From: Porphyridium purpureum
Taxonomy: Eukaryota; Rhodophyta; Bangiophyceae; Porphyridiales; Porphyridiaceae
Direction: 5' to 3'
Length of the DNA stretch: 64,000 nucleotides
NCBI GenBank assembly: GCA_008690995.1
Contig: VRMN01000001.1
Coordinates: 4,278,001 to 4,342,000, forward strand
In this document: piece by piece, positions 38,469-49,594 of the stretch
Layout: each line of letters opens with the position of its first letter
How positions within the stretch are numbered: position 1 is the first letter of the stretch
Notes under the pieces: model-generated
What the model saw: only the letters and a program-made list of their open reading frames with translations
Database searches by the model: none
Told to the model about the DNA's origin: nothing
Position numbers and translations under genes: made by a program

Positions 38469-41084
38469 ATGGATGAGAAAAAGTACAAGACAGCCAATGC
38501 CGTCTCGCAGGATGCGGTGGTTATCCCTTTGCCGAATGCTGCGGGATCAGAAAAAGGGAGTGATGTGGCCGGTGGTGATTTCGATTTGAGCCGCAGCACT
38601 ACGGACCAAAGCGATGGCCACGCGGCCAAGGCTTCGGAACCGCACATCCAGGTGTCTCGTTCAACTAAAGAAAAGGCCACGGGCCGCGGATTCGGGAACA
38701 CTCGATTCTTCAGTTTGGACTCCGGGTCGTCAAAGAGCCGTCAAAAGTCGTCCGAAGATGCACGCGACTTTACTGCAAGCAGAAGCAGCAGCAAGGGCCA
38801 TGACGGGGAGCACTCCCTGCGCAGGGAGGCGTCAGTGTCCTCGTCACGCAGACACTCAAAGCGTCTGAAGGATGTCAGCGGTAGGATGGCGAGCGCGGAC
38901 GCTGAGGAAGCCGCGTCGGTCCAGTCCGGACACAGGTCACTGCGTTCACAAGGAAGTCATCGTTCTCTGACTTCTCACGCTACACACAGGTCCACTGCCG
39001 CAACGGAAGGTACCCTGGGTTCTCGAATGTCGAAGTCAAGTGTGTTCACCAATTACACTGAGTCTGACGCGACATTCCGGCGAGCGTACTCGACAAGGGT
39101 GCTAGGCGCGCATCCGGATTTGAATCGAATGTCTAAGAACATGATGGCCGAGCGAGCCGAGTCAATTCGTGAAATCAATGCACTCGATCGCGTAGTCTCT
39201 GTTTCTGAGACGGGCAGATTCTACTATATTCACGAGAGCGCTGGAGTGCTGGACGGGCGTTCCTTCCAAGCAGGGCCCGACCTCATTTTTGTCGACGACA
39301 TTACGCTAGGCGTGGAAATGAAGCCCAAAGAGGCGCGCAAACTCACGCTTGTGGATTACATTCGTGTGGCGGGCATCGGCGTCGTGTATGATGATCTAAC
39401 TCGATGCGACGAAGAGTACGGCAAGCTGCACGGCACGTGGAGAAAGAAGAGGAACGAAGATGCGTTGGTGGTAGGTAGTATTGGTATGGACGTAGTGCTT
39501 CTTCCAGGAGAGGCCAAATTTTACGAGCGTTCTTTGCTGGATGACTTTGGCATGGTCGTGGTCGCGTCGTGGCTTTCTGAAGAGTTCAGTATTGAGCAGC
39601 TCAAGGACTTCAAGTACGCGCTTCGTCGCGAGCGCAAACAAGTGCAAAAAGAGAAGAACGAGCGTGTGCGCGAGTTGATGGCTGAGAATGACGGCGGCGA
39701 TGGCGAGGCGCTGCATACGGTCATAGACAAATATGTCGCTGAGCACGCGATGGCACGTTCGGGGTCAGAACAAGATAGAACGTCCTCCGCCGAGCCGGTC
39801 GATGGCTTTGCGGAACTGTTGAAAGCGATTGAGCAACGCCTCGAATGCGTGAGAAATGCCACCGAGGCGGTGGAAGAATACGAAAGGCAAGAATTGGAGG
39901 AGCAGAAGAAGTTGTATCAGCCACGGTCGGTTGCGAGCGCACTAGGACTTGCCGACTCAAGCGACTCCGAAGAAATTGAGGATAAGGACGAGGAAGGCGG
40001 CTTTGACCGGTACGAAAGGTATGAAAACTTTGAATCGGAGGATGAGGATGAGGATGAGGATGAGGAAGGTGGCAGTGATCCAGATGACACATCCAAACTG
40101 GAGGAGCAGCTGAAAATGCCGTTTGCGAAATTCATCGCGTTGCAGGCCAAGATGAAAAAATCGCAATCGAAGCTGGTTCCCGTGGTTCGCCGCGTGCCGT
40201 CGGTCAAATCAGAAAGGGCAACGAAATCAGTGTCTTTCAAGGATGTGTTGCTCATGAAGAAATCGGCCGAGCCCGAGCCAGCTCAATTTTACGGCGATCC
40301 GCGGCTTTTGAGTCTGGGCAAGGGAGACCAAGGCACCGACAGCTCGGTGCTCAGAGATCCTGCGCGATTCGCCGAGTCCAAGTCTGGGGCAAGTGTTGCG
40401 GCGGTAGCACATGACTACGACAGCGATGACGACGACGGCCAGTCGGCGAGCTTTGGGGCGGTAGACGCAGCGGCCGCTGGTGCTGCTGCAATTCAGGCTG
40501 CTGGTTCCGTTGATTTATCTTCCAGTGCGACCGTCGCCGAGAAGGATTCGCTCGAGGCAGGAGCGGTGTCGGCTTTTCTGGCAACGAGTAAGCAAGCGGC
40601 GGCGGCGACACGATTAGGCGGCGAAATGCCGGCCGACGCTGCTGGTTCCCAGCTAGACCGAACAAGGACTGTACTTCCGGCATCGTCGTTTGAACCTGTC
40701 GCGTCGCAGGGGCAAATACCGGCATCTGTAAACATGAATGACGAAGGTAGGCCGAAAAGCATTGCGGAGCGACGCCGAGAGATCGAGGCGCGCGCCGCGG
40801 AGATAGGGAAGGCGGCGCGTGGGTCTGCGCCTGCCAGCCAGATGGTTGCGCCATCTACCGGTGGGATCAGTGTGGCGGAGCGACAGAAGCAGCTGGAGGG
40901 CCGGGAGCTAGCGAATCTCGTGAAGGATAATATGAAGATCGAAGCCGGCCTCGGCAAGCGGGGTGTGAGCAACGCGTCATCCTCGGAGTCGTCGTCCGTC
41001 TCGGGAAGCATTGGCGAGCTGCAGCTTAAACTGGGCGCACAGAAGGGCTTTGTCCGCAAAACCAAGGACGACGAGGAAGACTAG
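38469..41084 (+). CDS. acidic low-complexity protein, unknown
   Basis: 871 residues from the first ATG (MDEKKYKTANAV). Residues 1-230 are Ser/Arg/Gly-rich and disordered (HRSLRSQGSHRSLTSH). A better-ordered block follows (about 235-420: VVSVSETGRFYYIHES, GEAKFYERSLLDDFGMVVVASWLSEEFS), ending in a basic coiled coil (KYALRRERKQVQKEKNERV). Then come acidic segments, including an ED-rich run near residue 520, and a long Ser/Ala-rich tail ending KTKDDEED. There is no signal peptide, membrane helix or known motif. The ordered block may be a domain but matches nothing I know. Single exon. Confidence 0.65.
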   Translation: MDEKKYKTANAVSQDAVVIPLPNAAGSEKGSDVAGGDFDLSRSTTDQSDGHAAKASEPHIQVSRSTKEKATGRGFGNTRFFSLDSGSSKSRQKSSEDARDFTASRSSSKGHDGEHSLRREASVSSSRRHSKRLKDVSGRMASADAEEAASVQSGHRSLRSQGSHRSLTSHATHRSTAATEGTLGSRMSKSSVFTNYTESDATFRRAYSTRVLGAHPDLNRMSKNMMAERAESIREINALDRVVSVSETGRFYYIHESAGVLDGRSFQAGPDLIFVDDITLGVEMKPKEARKLTLVDYIRVAGIGVVYDDLTRCDEEYGKLHGTWRKKRNEDALVVGSIGMDVVLLPGEAKFYERSLLDDFGMVVVASWLSEEFSIEQLKDFKYALRRERKQVQKEKNERVRELMAENDGGDGEALHTVIDKYVAEHAMARSGSEQDRTSSAEPVDGFAELLKAIEQRLECVRNATEAVEEYERQELEEQKKLYQPRSVASALGLADSSDSEEIEDKDEEGGFDRYERYENFESEDEDEDEDEEGGSDPDDTSKLEEQLKMPFAKFIALQAKMKKSQSKLVPVVRRVPSVKSERATKSVSFKDVLLMKKSAEPEPAQFYGDPRLLSLGKGDQGTDSSVLRDPARFAESKSGASVAAVAHDYDSDDDDGQSASFGAVDAAAAGAAAIQAAGSVDLSSSATVAEKDSLEAGAVSAFLATSKQAAAATRLGGEMPADAAGSQLDRTRTVLPASSFEPVASQGQIPASVNMNDEGRPKSIAERRREIEARAAEIGKAARGSAPASQMVAPSTGGISVAERQKQLEGRELANLVKDNMKIEAGLGKRGVSNASSSESSSVSGSIGELQLKLGAQKGFVRKTKDDEED

Positions 41085-42514
41085 GATTGGATCAAGACGA
41101 GTCCACCCATTTTCGCGTGTGTAGCCCCGAGCAGCTGTGTGCCATGCTCGGAACGTCTGCGTCTCGAGAGTAGACATTCAACAGGTAGAAGCAACAAACG
41201 AAGCGAGCTGAGCGGCACTGTACCTCCTCTACCTCGTATTTTTTGTCAAGGGGCCTTTGCCATGTCGATTGCACGCCAAGCGCACTGGACGTCCTGCGCT
41301 CCGCCAACCCACTGCATTGCCTGCTGTGTGATTCCGCACAGCGCAGCGTGCAGCGCTGGAAGCGGGCCGCGGCTGTCTGTATTTTCTACTGTTCTCGTCT
41401 ATCACCAAACGAGCCGAATCTGGCATGATCCAAAAAAACACACACACGCACACACAAACCCCCTTCACCCCCACCACTAAACCCCAAGAACATGATAGAA
41501 ATGCCACGTACAACCCCCGTCGCGCTTTGCATGGCAGTATTGTTTATTTTAATTCATTCGGTCCTGCGTCGTCTTCTTGTGTGGGCGTGCGAGCGGTTTA
41601 TTTTCGGATAAGCTGTTTCTTGTTCTTTGATTTCATCCTCAGAACGCAACAACGCGACAAACACGGCGAGAGTGTGCACGTGGATCGAACACGCTGCACT
41701 CAAGCCTTTGCGATTGTGCGTTCCGCGCAAAGTGGATTGTATGTTTATGTGTTTGTGGGTCTTTGGTGTGTGTGTGTGTGTGAAGGCGTGAAAGGATGAC
41801 GGGATGACGGGATGACCCGAAAACAAAGCGATGAGATGGCAGGATGGCATGTGGTTCGGACAACAGCTTGGAAGATCTAGCACGAAATCATGAAATCGTG
41901 GAATCGTGCCATCATGCATCATCCGCGCGTGTGTGAGTGCAAAGGGGGTATTTTGTGTGTTTTGGGTTTGCAGTGTGGTATTCCATGAGGCGGCGTGGGA
42001 GCGACAGATGCTTAAACGTGCCGACCGAGAGAGGGTCTTAGAGACGGAGGGCGAGAGAGAGGGGAAATAGAGACGGAGAGAGAAAGACGTGGACGCGCGG
42101 AAGAGGCGCGGACGATACCGCGGTGGGTTGGGTAAGGGGGGAGGGGTATGGTGGTGGGAGGGAGGGGAGAGGAGGTGCATGCTCGGCGGCGGCTGCTCTC
42201 TGCATGAGCTTTCGCGGCAGCGGCTACTCTCTGCATGAGCATTCGCGGCGGGAGGGCGACATCCACAGTGCTGGGGCTGCGCGCGGGGCCGATTGGTGCG
42301 GCGCGGTCGTGGAGCGGCGTGTTCGCGGCGTCGCAGAGTGTACGCAACGACGTGTGTGTGGGCTGCGTGCGCCACGCGGTGCGTTGCAGCGGGATTCGCG
42401 CCAGGTCAGGCAGCTCACAGAAGGTCAGGCGTGGGCGCTTCCTGGAGCGCCCGGGCAAAGTATGCTGGTAGGCGCCGAGGAGGAACAAGGTAGCAGCTGA
42501 GTGGCTCCTACAAG
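41085..42514. other. intergenic region upstream of the Mei2-like gene
   Basis: About 1.4 kb with a perfect ACTGTACC (41217-41224), CA and TG microsatellite tracts (about 41433-41450, 41769-41782), GATGACGGGAT-like tandem copies near 41797-41815, and a 31-bp duplication (42189-42250). Frames on both strands are low-complexity. No gene is supported. It is probably the long promoter and leader of the Mei2-like gene. Confidence 0.45.
42189..42250. repeat. 31-bp tandem duplication
   Basis: Two adjacent copies of a 31-bp unit beginning GCGGCTGCTCTCTGCATGAG (second copy from 42220), differing at a few positions. It lies about 270 bp before the Mei2-like ATG, probably in the leader. Confidence 0.75.
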
Positions 42515-45500
42515 ATGGAGATGTACGAGGACCCCATGTGGATTGCGGATTACCGTCCACCTCGGGAAAGGATGGCCGCCCATTATCCAAGTCAGAGCCC
42601 CTCACTCGCAGCGTTCGCTCTCGGTACGGGCGATGAAGAAGCGGCCGATGTGGCGGTGGAACAGGAAGACTTTTGGGGGCCCGGGAGTATCCACGTTTTG
42701 CGCGCACGCCTGGCTCACATGTCTCAAGAAAGCGACGCTCAGATGCAGGACCAGCGGTGCTTGGACCTGCTCGATCAAGATGAAACGGATAAGGAGCCAC
42801 GCTTTGACTATTCGAATCCGGCGGTGCAGCACGACCCACAACTTGCGCGCAGTGAGTCCACGTTGCGACGCGAAGATGACAGCTGGTCACAGGAGCTCGC
42901 GGACGTGCCTCAGAGCACAATGCAAGTAGTTAACGAGCTTGATTTATCGGCCCCGAGTCCGAGAGATGTCGAGGAAGAAGCGGGGGTGTCGTGGTGTGGA
43001 AACAAGTCGTTGTGGGCCTCATCGCCTCCCACTGTGATGGCTTCGCGGACGAGTACATCCACTCGGTATCAGGATAGATACTGCGCGGCCAGTGAAGATG
43101 CGGACAAGGCATGGTTGCACTCCGCGGCGCAGGTTGCCATGTCCGCATCCCGTTTGACACCGGAGCGAAATTTTTCTGCAGTCACCTGGAGCGGTCGCAG
43201 CGCCAATTTTGGGAATGGATCGGACACGCCGAGAGACGGCATTGCGACGAGCATGGGTGGCGTAGACATGCGCTCAAACTCGGAAGCGTACGCCCGCGAT
43301 GCAAGCCTGTTTACCCGTGAATCACCAGTCGCGGACTTCGCGCCGTATTCTTACGATGTACGCAGTCAGGGAACACGAGGAAACACGAATGCGCACTCTC
43401 AAGCGGAGAGGGTCATGATGCGATCAAAGTCGTCTCCGTTTATTCCTCAGGATGCGAATCCGAGGCTTCCATCTTTGTCCGAGGAGTATGACTCGCCGCA
43501 CAGACCGTACATGCATCACTTTGCATCCAATGGCGACACAGGCCCCAGAGGCGTACTACATCTTAGCGCCAGTCTAGACCCGCGAGCCAATTTGCATGGG
43601 GCTTCAGCCGGCCTCAAGGATGACTCGTGGATGTTGCTGCGCTCGCCGAGTTTTGTATCGCCGGGCCAGGTGTCTCCTTCGGCGGAGGAGCTCATGGGCT
43701 TTTCCACGTTGGGTCTGGGAAGGTCTGCCTTGGAACGAGAACAGAGACAGAGCTCAATGTCCGGGCTCTGGACGACTCCAATTCGTCCCGCTACAATTCA
43801 CTCAGGCAACAGTATCATGACTACCGGCAATGTCACCCGAGGTAGTAGTGTGTCCCTTCGGCCGCAGTACACATCGGTGTCACGTTCGGTACTAGTGCAG
43901 CGTGCGCCCGTGCGAATGTTTCCCGTTGAAACAATCCGCCAAGAATGCGAAAGTTTTGGTCCTCTTCGTGAGTTCAGGGTGCTGGACGCTGACGATGAGG
44001 GAGCGGACGAAGAGGTTTCCAATTCCGCGTGGGACAGTGTTGAGGGTGACGGAGGCAGCTCCACGAGGAGCGGCAGATGGGCTGCCGGTGACTTGTTTGT
44101 TTCTTACTTTGACATGCGACACACGGTTTCTGCGGTACGCCATCTTAAGCACCTGGATGTGCGCTTCTGCACATTAATCGAAGAATGCCAGATCTTGACC
44201 TCTTCTGGGAACGGTGACTCGGGGTCATTCGTTTCATGTGAAGCGCAGGGCGGTGCTTTGTCGCAATCCCGCGAGTGCAATCAGGGAACGCTCGTGGTCT
44301 TCAATGTGGACCCTGTCGTGAAGACTGAAGTGCTTCGCTCTTTGTTTATGGCGTACGGGGAAGTGAAAGAAATCCGCGATACCACACATCGTCGAAACCA
44401 CAAGTTCATTGAGTTTTTTGATGTGCGAGACGCCCACCGCGCGCTGTGCGCACTGAATCGCACCGAATTCAACGGCAAAAAGCTGAAGATTGAATTCAGT
44501 CGTGCGTGCGGCAGTCGAGGAAACAGCGCCGCGGCAACGTCATCGGGTGGCGGAGTAAGTGGAGGAGGCTCGAGAAGTGCCAATCACTTGCAGTTGTCCC
44601 CTAGTCTTGGCGCCTCTGAACCACACTGTCCGCTGACGCGGTCCCAGGCTTCGGCTGCGGTGGCTCATCATCATCAACACCTGCAGCCGCAGCAACTGCA
44701 ACAGCAACCGGGGAATGGGAACAGTCCAATGCCAGGTCCGCTGAAGCGGGCACAGACTGCGCCGAGCCGAAAGTTAAGTTTTTCAGGGTTCGCGCAGGAT
44801 CTTTGTCCAGCCTCGTCACATACGTCATCCACGCATGGTTATTACACCGATAGGATGATTGCTCAGGGAACAGCTACACCGCCGGCTTCACCAGAGATGT
44901 CCTTTTTCCGCTCTCCGTTGGGAATGGCGATTGGCGAGAGGAAGCTGCCCGGTTTGCAGCTGCAACCGAGTTTGAGTATCGAGTCGATTGATACCATGAA
45001 TATAGCGATGGTTTCAGGCGGTAGACAATTGCAGAGTAGCAATCAAAGTGCTCAAAGCATGACTCCTGAGCGCTCGGGTAATGGGAATGGTCACTCACGT
45101 GGTGACATCAGTGGCCCAAGAGAAAGTAACTCGCGGTTCAGTCTTAACATCGCGCGCGTGCTTGAAGGCAAGGACACGCGGACTTCGTTGATGGTCCGCA
45201 ATATTCCAAACAAGTATACGCAGCGCATGCTGCTCGCGACGATTGAGGAAACTCACCGCGGCCTGTTTGACTTCTTCTACCTGCCGATCGACTTCAAGAA
45301 TCGATGCAACGTCGGGTACGCGTTCATCAATTTTGTCCGGCCAACCGACATTGTTTCATTCTTTGAGCGATTTCACGCGCGCAAATGGGGCAAATTCAAC
45401 TCGGAAAAGATTTGTGAAATTGCGTATGCGCGGATCCAAGGCAAGGCTTCGCTTGTTGCACATTTTCAGAACTCGTCATTGATGAATGAGGACCCCAAGT

Positions 45501-45613
45501 GTCGGCCGGTGCTGTTCAACACTGCAGGTGAGCAAGAGGAGTTTCCTGTGGGCTCGCATGTTCGCACACGGCGTGGACCATGCGCACGTGAGGGTCGTGA
45601 TCATACTGGGTAG
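42515..45613 (+). CDS. Mei2-like RNA-binding protein
   Basis: 1032 residues. Three RRM-like regions: a degenerate one (about 455-560: RMFPVETIRQECESFGPLREF, LFVSYFDMRHTVSAV), a canonical one (about 590-668: TLVVFNVDPVVKTEVLRSLF ... EFFDVRDAHRALCAL), and the Mei2-specific C-terminal RRM (about 888-1000: TSLMVRNIPNKYTQRMLL, FDFFYLPIDFKNRCNVGYAFINF). The third is the domain that binds meiRNA in fission yeast Mei2. Mei2-like proteins act in meiosis and development in plants and fungi. The N-terminal 450 and the linker (670-880) are Ser/Gln-rich and disordered. It starts at the first ATG (MEMYEDPMW). Target RNAs are unknown. Confidence 0.9.
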   Translation: MEMYEDPMWIADYRPPRERMAAHYPSQSPSLAAFALGTGDEEAADVAVEQEDFWGPGSIHVLRARLAHMSQESDAQMQDQRCLDLLDQDETDKEPRFDYSNPAVQHDPQLARSESTLRREDDSWSQELADVPQSTMQVVNELDLSAPSPRDVEEEAGVSWCGNKSLWASSPPTVMASRTSTSTRYQDRYCAASEDADKAWLHSAAQVAMSASRLTPERNFSAVTWSGRSANFGNGSDTPRDGIATSMGGVDMRSNSEAYARDASLFTRESPVADFAPYSYDVRSQGTRGNTNAHSQAERVMMRSKSSPFIPQDANPRLPSLSEEYDSPHRPYMHHFASNGDTGPRGVLHLSASLDPRANLHGASAGLKDDSWMLLRSPSFVSPGQVSPSAEELMGFSTLGLGRSALEREQRQSSMSGLWTTPIRPATIHSGNSIMTTGNVTRGSSVSLRPQYTSVSRSVLVQRAPVRMFPVETIRQECESFGPLREFRVLDADDEGADEEVSNSAWDSVEGDGGSSTRSGRWAAGDLFVSYFDMRHTVSAVRHLKHLDVRFCTLIEECQILTSSGNGDSGSFVSCEAQGGALSQSRECNQGTLVVFNVDPVVKTEVLRSLFMAYGEVKEIRDTTHRRNHKFIEFFDVRDAHRALCALNRTEFNGKKLKIEFSRACGSRGNSAAATSSGGGVSGGGSRSANHLQLSPSLGASEPHCPLTRSQASAAVAHHHQHLQPQQLQQQPGNGNSPMPGPLKRAQTAPSRKLSFSGFAQDLCPASSHTSSTHGYYTDRMIAQGTATPPASPEMSFFRSPLGMAIGERKLPGLQLQPSLSIESIDTMNIAMVSGGRQLQSSNQSAQSMTPERSGNGNGHSRGDISGPRESNSRFSLNIARVLEGKDTRTSLMVRNIPNKYTQRMLLATIEETHRGLFDFFYLPIDFKNRCNVGYAFINFVRPTDIVSFFERFHARKWGKFNSEKICEIAYARIQGKASLVAHFQNSSLMNEDPKCRPVLFNTAGEQEEFPVGSHVRTRRGPCAREGRDHTG

Positions 45614-46402
45614 CATTCAGCCGGCGTTGCTTGGGCTCCGCATTGAGGATCACCTTTCATGAGGTGGTGAACCTGCTCGAAGAATGAGACGGAATGGGCA
45701 AGAACGGGGGAAGAAATGAAGGAGAGTACAATGGCTGTTCTTGATCGATGGCGGTACGCGCCCTCGATGAGTGGACACGCAGTATCATCTTTTCTAGTGG
45801 ATGATCTCGAGTGTTTGGCTCTGGTCGTTTTTGGAACTTGGCGGCAAGTATGCCGCCAGGCTTTTGGTGTTGGAACGCTTTGCGGTTCCCGCTGCTGCCA
45901 CAAGAGCAGCAGGAGTATCTTGTGCACGCGTTGAATGTCTCTTTGTCCTTTTCTATTTTACAATTGATGTCCATGGCTCCCCGTGTTGGGTCGGAGCTGT
46001 GTTCAGTATGACTAATAGTGCCACCCGAAAACTTTAGGCCCGGACCGCAAAGCTCGGTGCGAAGCTGTCGGGCGAGGCCTTTCCACATTTTCTCAGCCCC
46101 TTGATACATGCGCGTCGACCGTGGGACGAATCGTGTGATCAAAGGAAAGCAATCGTAGCGTTGTCCGCTGAGCGGCCTGATTTGAATTTTGCGAAGGAAA
46201 ACCAAAAATATATGTGTGTATTCGACGACCTATTTTTTACTGCCCGTGATCATGAATGTTTCTCTTCAAGGAGCCAACGCTCACCTCTATACCATGGCCA
46301 CCATCACCTAGATGTCTTGTGAGGACCCGCCAGATCCGGATGGCGCGGCGAAAGCCTTCACTTTTGAGTCAGCTTGTGCTCAAGATGGTCCCAGCAACCA
46401 TT
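45614..46402. other. convergent 3' region
   Basis: About 790 bp between the Mei2-like stop and the E3 ligase stop on the other strand. No gene is supported. Probably two untranslated tails. Confidence 0.45.
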
Positions 46403-49400
46403 TCATGGTACAGGCAAAGCACGTCGGCAGACAGGACACTCCATCTTCCTATCCATCCACTGTTGCAGGCAGTCCTCATGAAAAATGTGATGACAAGGCG
46501 CGGTCATGCAGCTGCGTGCATTCAGATTAACAGGCACCATACAAATCACACAGTCAACCACCTCGAATGCAGCACCGCCGCCGCACTCGACGTCGGTCAC
46601 TTCAGCTCCATGCTCAGCACGGGATACTGGGCGGTAATAGTCGTACTTTTCCGGGAGGAAGCGCTTTGGAATAAACCAGCGCGATCCCCACACGTGCTGT
46701 GAGTACAGCATGCACGCTTGCAGCATCATCCACGCAAAGAAGCGTACGGCGAGGCCCACGTGCGGTTGCAGATGCAGAAAGTTGCTACGACACGCAAGAA
46801 AGTAACACGGAATGATCGAGCGCGTCACAGTCATACCAAAAATGTACTGCGGGTGCAGCGGGCGCCGGTGGTCCTCTGTGGCGTTAATCACAATCTGCGG
46901 CACCCAGAACGAGTAGAACAAGAACAGAAAGAAGTGCAAATGGTTCTGCATGTAGTACAAAAGCACCACGCCCATCAGCAGCGACCCGTAAAAGCGTGTA
47001 TACAGAAGTGATAACTCTCTTCGCATGGCTTCCCACCCTTCCGAAAATGCCGCGAGCCGTCGTGCGCGCCAGATGATGAGCATGTAACGCATTTCAAAAA
47101 TGCTGAACAATGTAAACTTGAAAAACGCGGCGGTCGCAAATGCATTGAACAAACTCTGCACGGTAATTCCGAGCGTGAGGTGGCACAGGCACAAGTACGA
47201 GTCCGCCAGTGCCTGAAGACCTAGAGAGACCATTGAGACGCGACTTGCGGTCGCCGGCATGGATGCGGTTTCCATCTGCTGCATCAGTATTAGCATTTGT
47301 AGGAGGGTCAAACTAGTCACCATGATGGTGTAATTGATCGCCATCTGAAATAGTGAGTCGGCGTCCAGCGTCGTCACTTTCAATTCAACATTAATGTGAC
47401 AATTTTCAGACGTGATCCGACCTGACATGGCCACGAAAGAGTCGTTTGCGGGCCGTTCAAGCCTTGAGAGCGCCGCTGACGAAGAAGTCTGTCGTCTGAT
47501 GCGAATCCCGCTCAGTGCATCTGTATCGTCCGAACCTGAACGTAGAAAAAATGCGGGCGAATCTAGTTGGCTGTTCGAGCCGCGACGCTTGCGAAACTCC
47601 TTCAAAGTGGTCGATCCTGATCCAGGACTCGACGCCTGATCCGCTGATTTTTGTGCCGGTGGCGCGAAATTGTCACGTTCCGCGCGATCGGTTGAAGGCT
47701 GAGTCAAGTCTACACCTCGACTGAACCGATAGTTCGGCCTTTGAGTCGCGCGCACGAGTGAGGAAAACATGCTTCCCATTTTATCGTACTGCGCGGGCTC
47801 GACCGCGAGATGGGCTTGGAAGCGACACAAGGAGGCCAAGTCAGCGTACTCAACCCTCACATCGGCAAGCTTGCGCCTCGCTATCCGAAACTGTCTGCGG
47901 TAATCATCCATCACATACTGCAGTGTACGCCCAAATAGCGCTTTGCTCATGTTTCGCTTTGCCAGTGCCTGCTCACGTACGCGACCCAGGACACGGTCCG
48001 AAACAAAGGTCGAGTACAGGCGGTTCCAGATTTCGTGGTCGCTATCATGCAAAAGATCGCCCACCATGGTGAGAAGCCCAAGCTTCCATTCATACAAGCC
48101 CACAACGTGGATGGAGGCGTCGCGCGTGCTGCGATATATCCCGTCACGAAGCAAGAGCTCACCCAAAAACACATGCACTTCAGATGTCAACGCATACTCC
48201 CTTACATCTACAGTGAAAAGCGCAAATCCATCATAACTGGTGAATTGCAGCTCCTGCGCTCGCCGCGCTTCCTCGGCCGGGTCTCGGTACAAGCTGCGCC
48301 GAATGTCACCAGACAGCGCGTTCATGCCACGGGGGATCATCGAGTCCGCGGTCGGGATCAAAACCCCTCCTGCACCTGTCGCCCCTGCGGCAGAAGAAGC
48401 AGCGGCACCGCCGCCCCCGCTGCTGCCGCCCTTGAGGGTCTGAGGGGTGCTTCTGTGACCTGTAATACTTTCACCGAACGCTTCGCGCATTCGAAATCCA
48501 CCATAATTCCACGCAGCGAGCCGATTCTGTACAAAGCTTCGCAGTGAGGATTCGAGCGCTTCCACAGAAGCAAAGGGAATATCAATGCCAGGAGATTTCC
48601 AGCGCCCATCGTACGCCTGGTTCAACAGCAACGGATAGGTTAGGAAGGGACTTGCGTTTGTTCCTGTCCCGCTGTCAACGCCGTCTTTGCTCGTCCGCTC
48701 GCCCGCTTCTGTCGCATGCTCACGAAGCGTGTCTTCGCCTACCTCAGCGTTCTCCCTGCGCTCGGACCCATCTTGCGTGGCGGACCCACGCCCGGATGGC
48801 GGCGGCGATGGCAGCACCATGTACTCACCGACGGACGCAAGCCTACTTTCAGCCTCGGTCTCGATATTCAGTGCAAAGGGCTGCCGTTCTCGGCCTCGCT
48901 GTGGGCGAATCACGTCGTGTTCGGGCGCGGAATCTTGTTCGCTTTCCTGCGTCTGCGAATGCACCGTGTCGAACACGCTGCGCATTTTCGCGACATGCGA
49001 TTCATGTGCATGCTGGATCACACTAAACCACGCACGGTCCTCTTTCTCAAGAGTCCTGCCACTGTCGGCGGCTTCCGCTCTGGTCTCCCATAAATCCGAA
49101 TGCTTCCACGACACGGGAGCCGCAAACGCGCGCGCCACGGCCACGCACGTGATCAGCAAGGTGAGCCAAAGCACAAACCCACGAAATCCTACTTCCTGTC
49201 CGTACGCAACAACGCTTCTCGGCAATCGAGCTCTGAGAAAGAGCGACGCGCGTTGCATCACGGCATGCGACGAGTTGATCAGCTGCGTGACGCGCTCGCT
49301 TTGTGCGTCGATCATGGTGGACACCGCGCTGGCCTCCTGTGTTCCGTCGAGATCCCCGTCATCTTCCTCGCCAAGCTCATCTTCCAACGAGATCCCAGGC

Positions 49401-49594
49401 TCCGGCCTTGCGGGTCTGCTTTCACTCGACAGCACGTTGCGGCGCTCCTCTTCCGCTCCCGCTCGTGCCGCGCCGGACGCAGACAGGGACGCTTGCAGCG
49501 CAGGCGTCCAGGGCACATACCGCGACGCTCCCGCTTCGTGCGGCGCGGCGTCGCCGTCCGCGTGCTGCTGTGGCTGCATGCGCGGCGTCGCCAT
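46403..49594 (-). CDS. Tul1/FLY-type transmembrane RING E3 ubiquitin ligase
   Basis: 1063 residues. The first 135 are polar and acidic, then one membrane helix (about 138-158). The large luminal part (160-770) holds the YDGFALFTVDVREY and VGLYEWKLGLLTMVGD segments. About six helices follow (790-990), including YTIMVTSLTLLQMLILMQQ and LLMGVVLLYYMQNHLHFFLF. The C-terminus is a RING-H2 finger (about 1010-1060: CVICMVPVN ... PCHHIFHEDCLQQWMDRKMECPVCR). This is the layout of yeast Tul1, the E3 of the Golgi/endosome Dsc complex, and of plant FLY1/FLY2. They ubiquitinate membrane proteins with exposed polar residues in their membrane segments. The RING ligands are all present. Two Ser/Gly/Ala-rich insertions enlarge the luminal part. 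Confidence 0.85.
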   Translation of the reverse strand: MATPRMQPQQHADGDAAPHEAGASRYVPWTPALQASLSASGAARAGAEEERRNVLSSESRPARPEPGISLEDELGEEDDGDLDGTQEASAVSTMIDAQSERVTQLINSSHAVMQRASLFLRARLPRSVVAYGQEVGFRGFVLWLTLLITCVAVARAFAAPVSWKHSDLWETRAEAADSGRTLEKEDRAWFSVIQHAHESHVAKMRSVFDTVHSQTQESEQDSAPEHDVIRPQRGRERQPFALNIETEAESRLASVGEYMVLPSPPPSGRGSATQDGSERRENAEVGEDTLREHATEAGERTSKDGVDSGTGTNASPFLTYPLLLNQAYDGRWKSPGIDIPFASVEALESSLRSFVQNRLAAWNYGGFRMREAFGESITGHRSTPQTLKGGSSGGGGAAASSAAGATGAGGVLIPTADSMIPRGMNALSGDIRRSLYRDPAEEARRAQELQFTSYDGFALFTVDVREYALTSEVHVFLGELLLRDGIYRSTRDASIHVVGLYEWKLGLLTMVGDLLHDSDHEIWNRLYSTFVSDRVLGRVREQALAKRNMSKALFGRTLQYVMDDYRRQFRIARRKLADVRVEYADLASLCRFQAHLAVEPAQYDKMGSMFSSLVRATQRPNYRFSRGVDLTQPSTDRAERDNFAPPAQKSADQASSPGSGSTTLKEFRKRRGSNSQLDSPAFFLRSGSDDTDALSGIRIRRQTSSSAALSRLERPANDSFVAMSGRITSENCHINVELKVTTLDADSLFQMAINYTIMVTSLTLLQMLILMQQMETASMPATASRVSMVSLGLQALADSYLCLCHLTLGITVQSLFNAFATAAFFKFTLFSIFEMRYMLIIWRARRLAAFSEGWEAMRRELSLLYTRFYGSLLMGVVLLYYMQNHLHFFLFLFYSFWVPQIVINATEDHRRPLHPQYIFGMTVTRSIIPCYFLACRSNFLHLQPHVGLAVRFFAWMMLQACMLYSQHVWGSRWFIPKRFLPEKYDYYRPVSRAEHGAEVTDVECGGGAAFEVVDCVICMVPVNLNARSCMTAPCHHIFHEDCLQQWMDRKMECPVCRRALPVP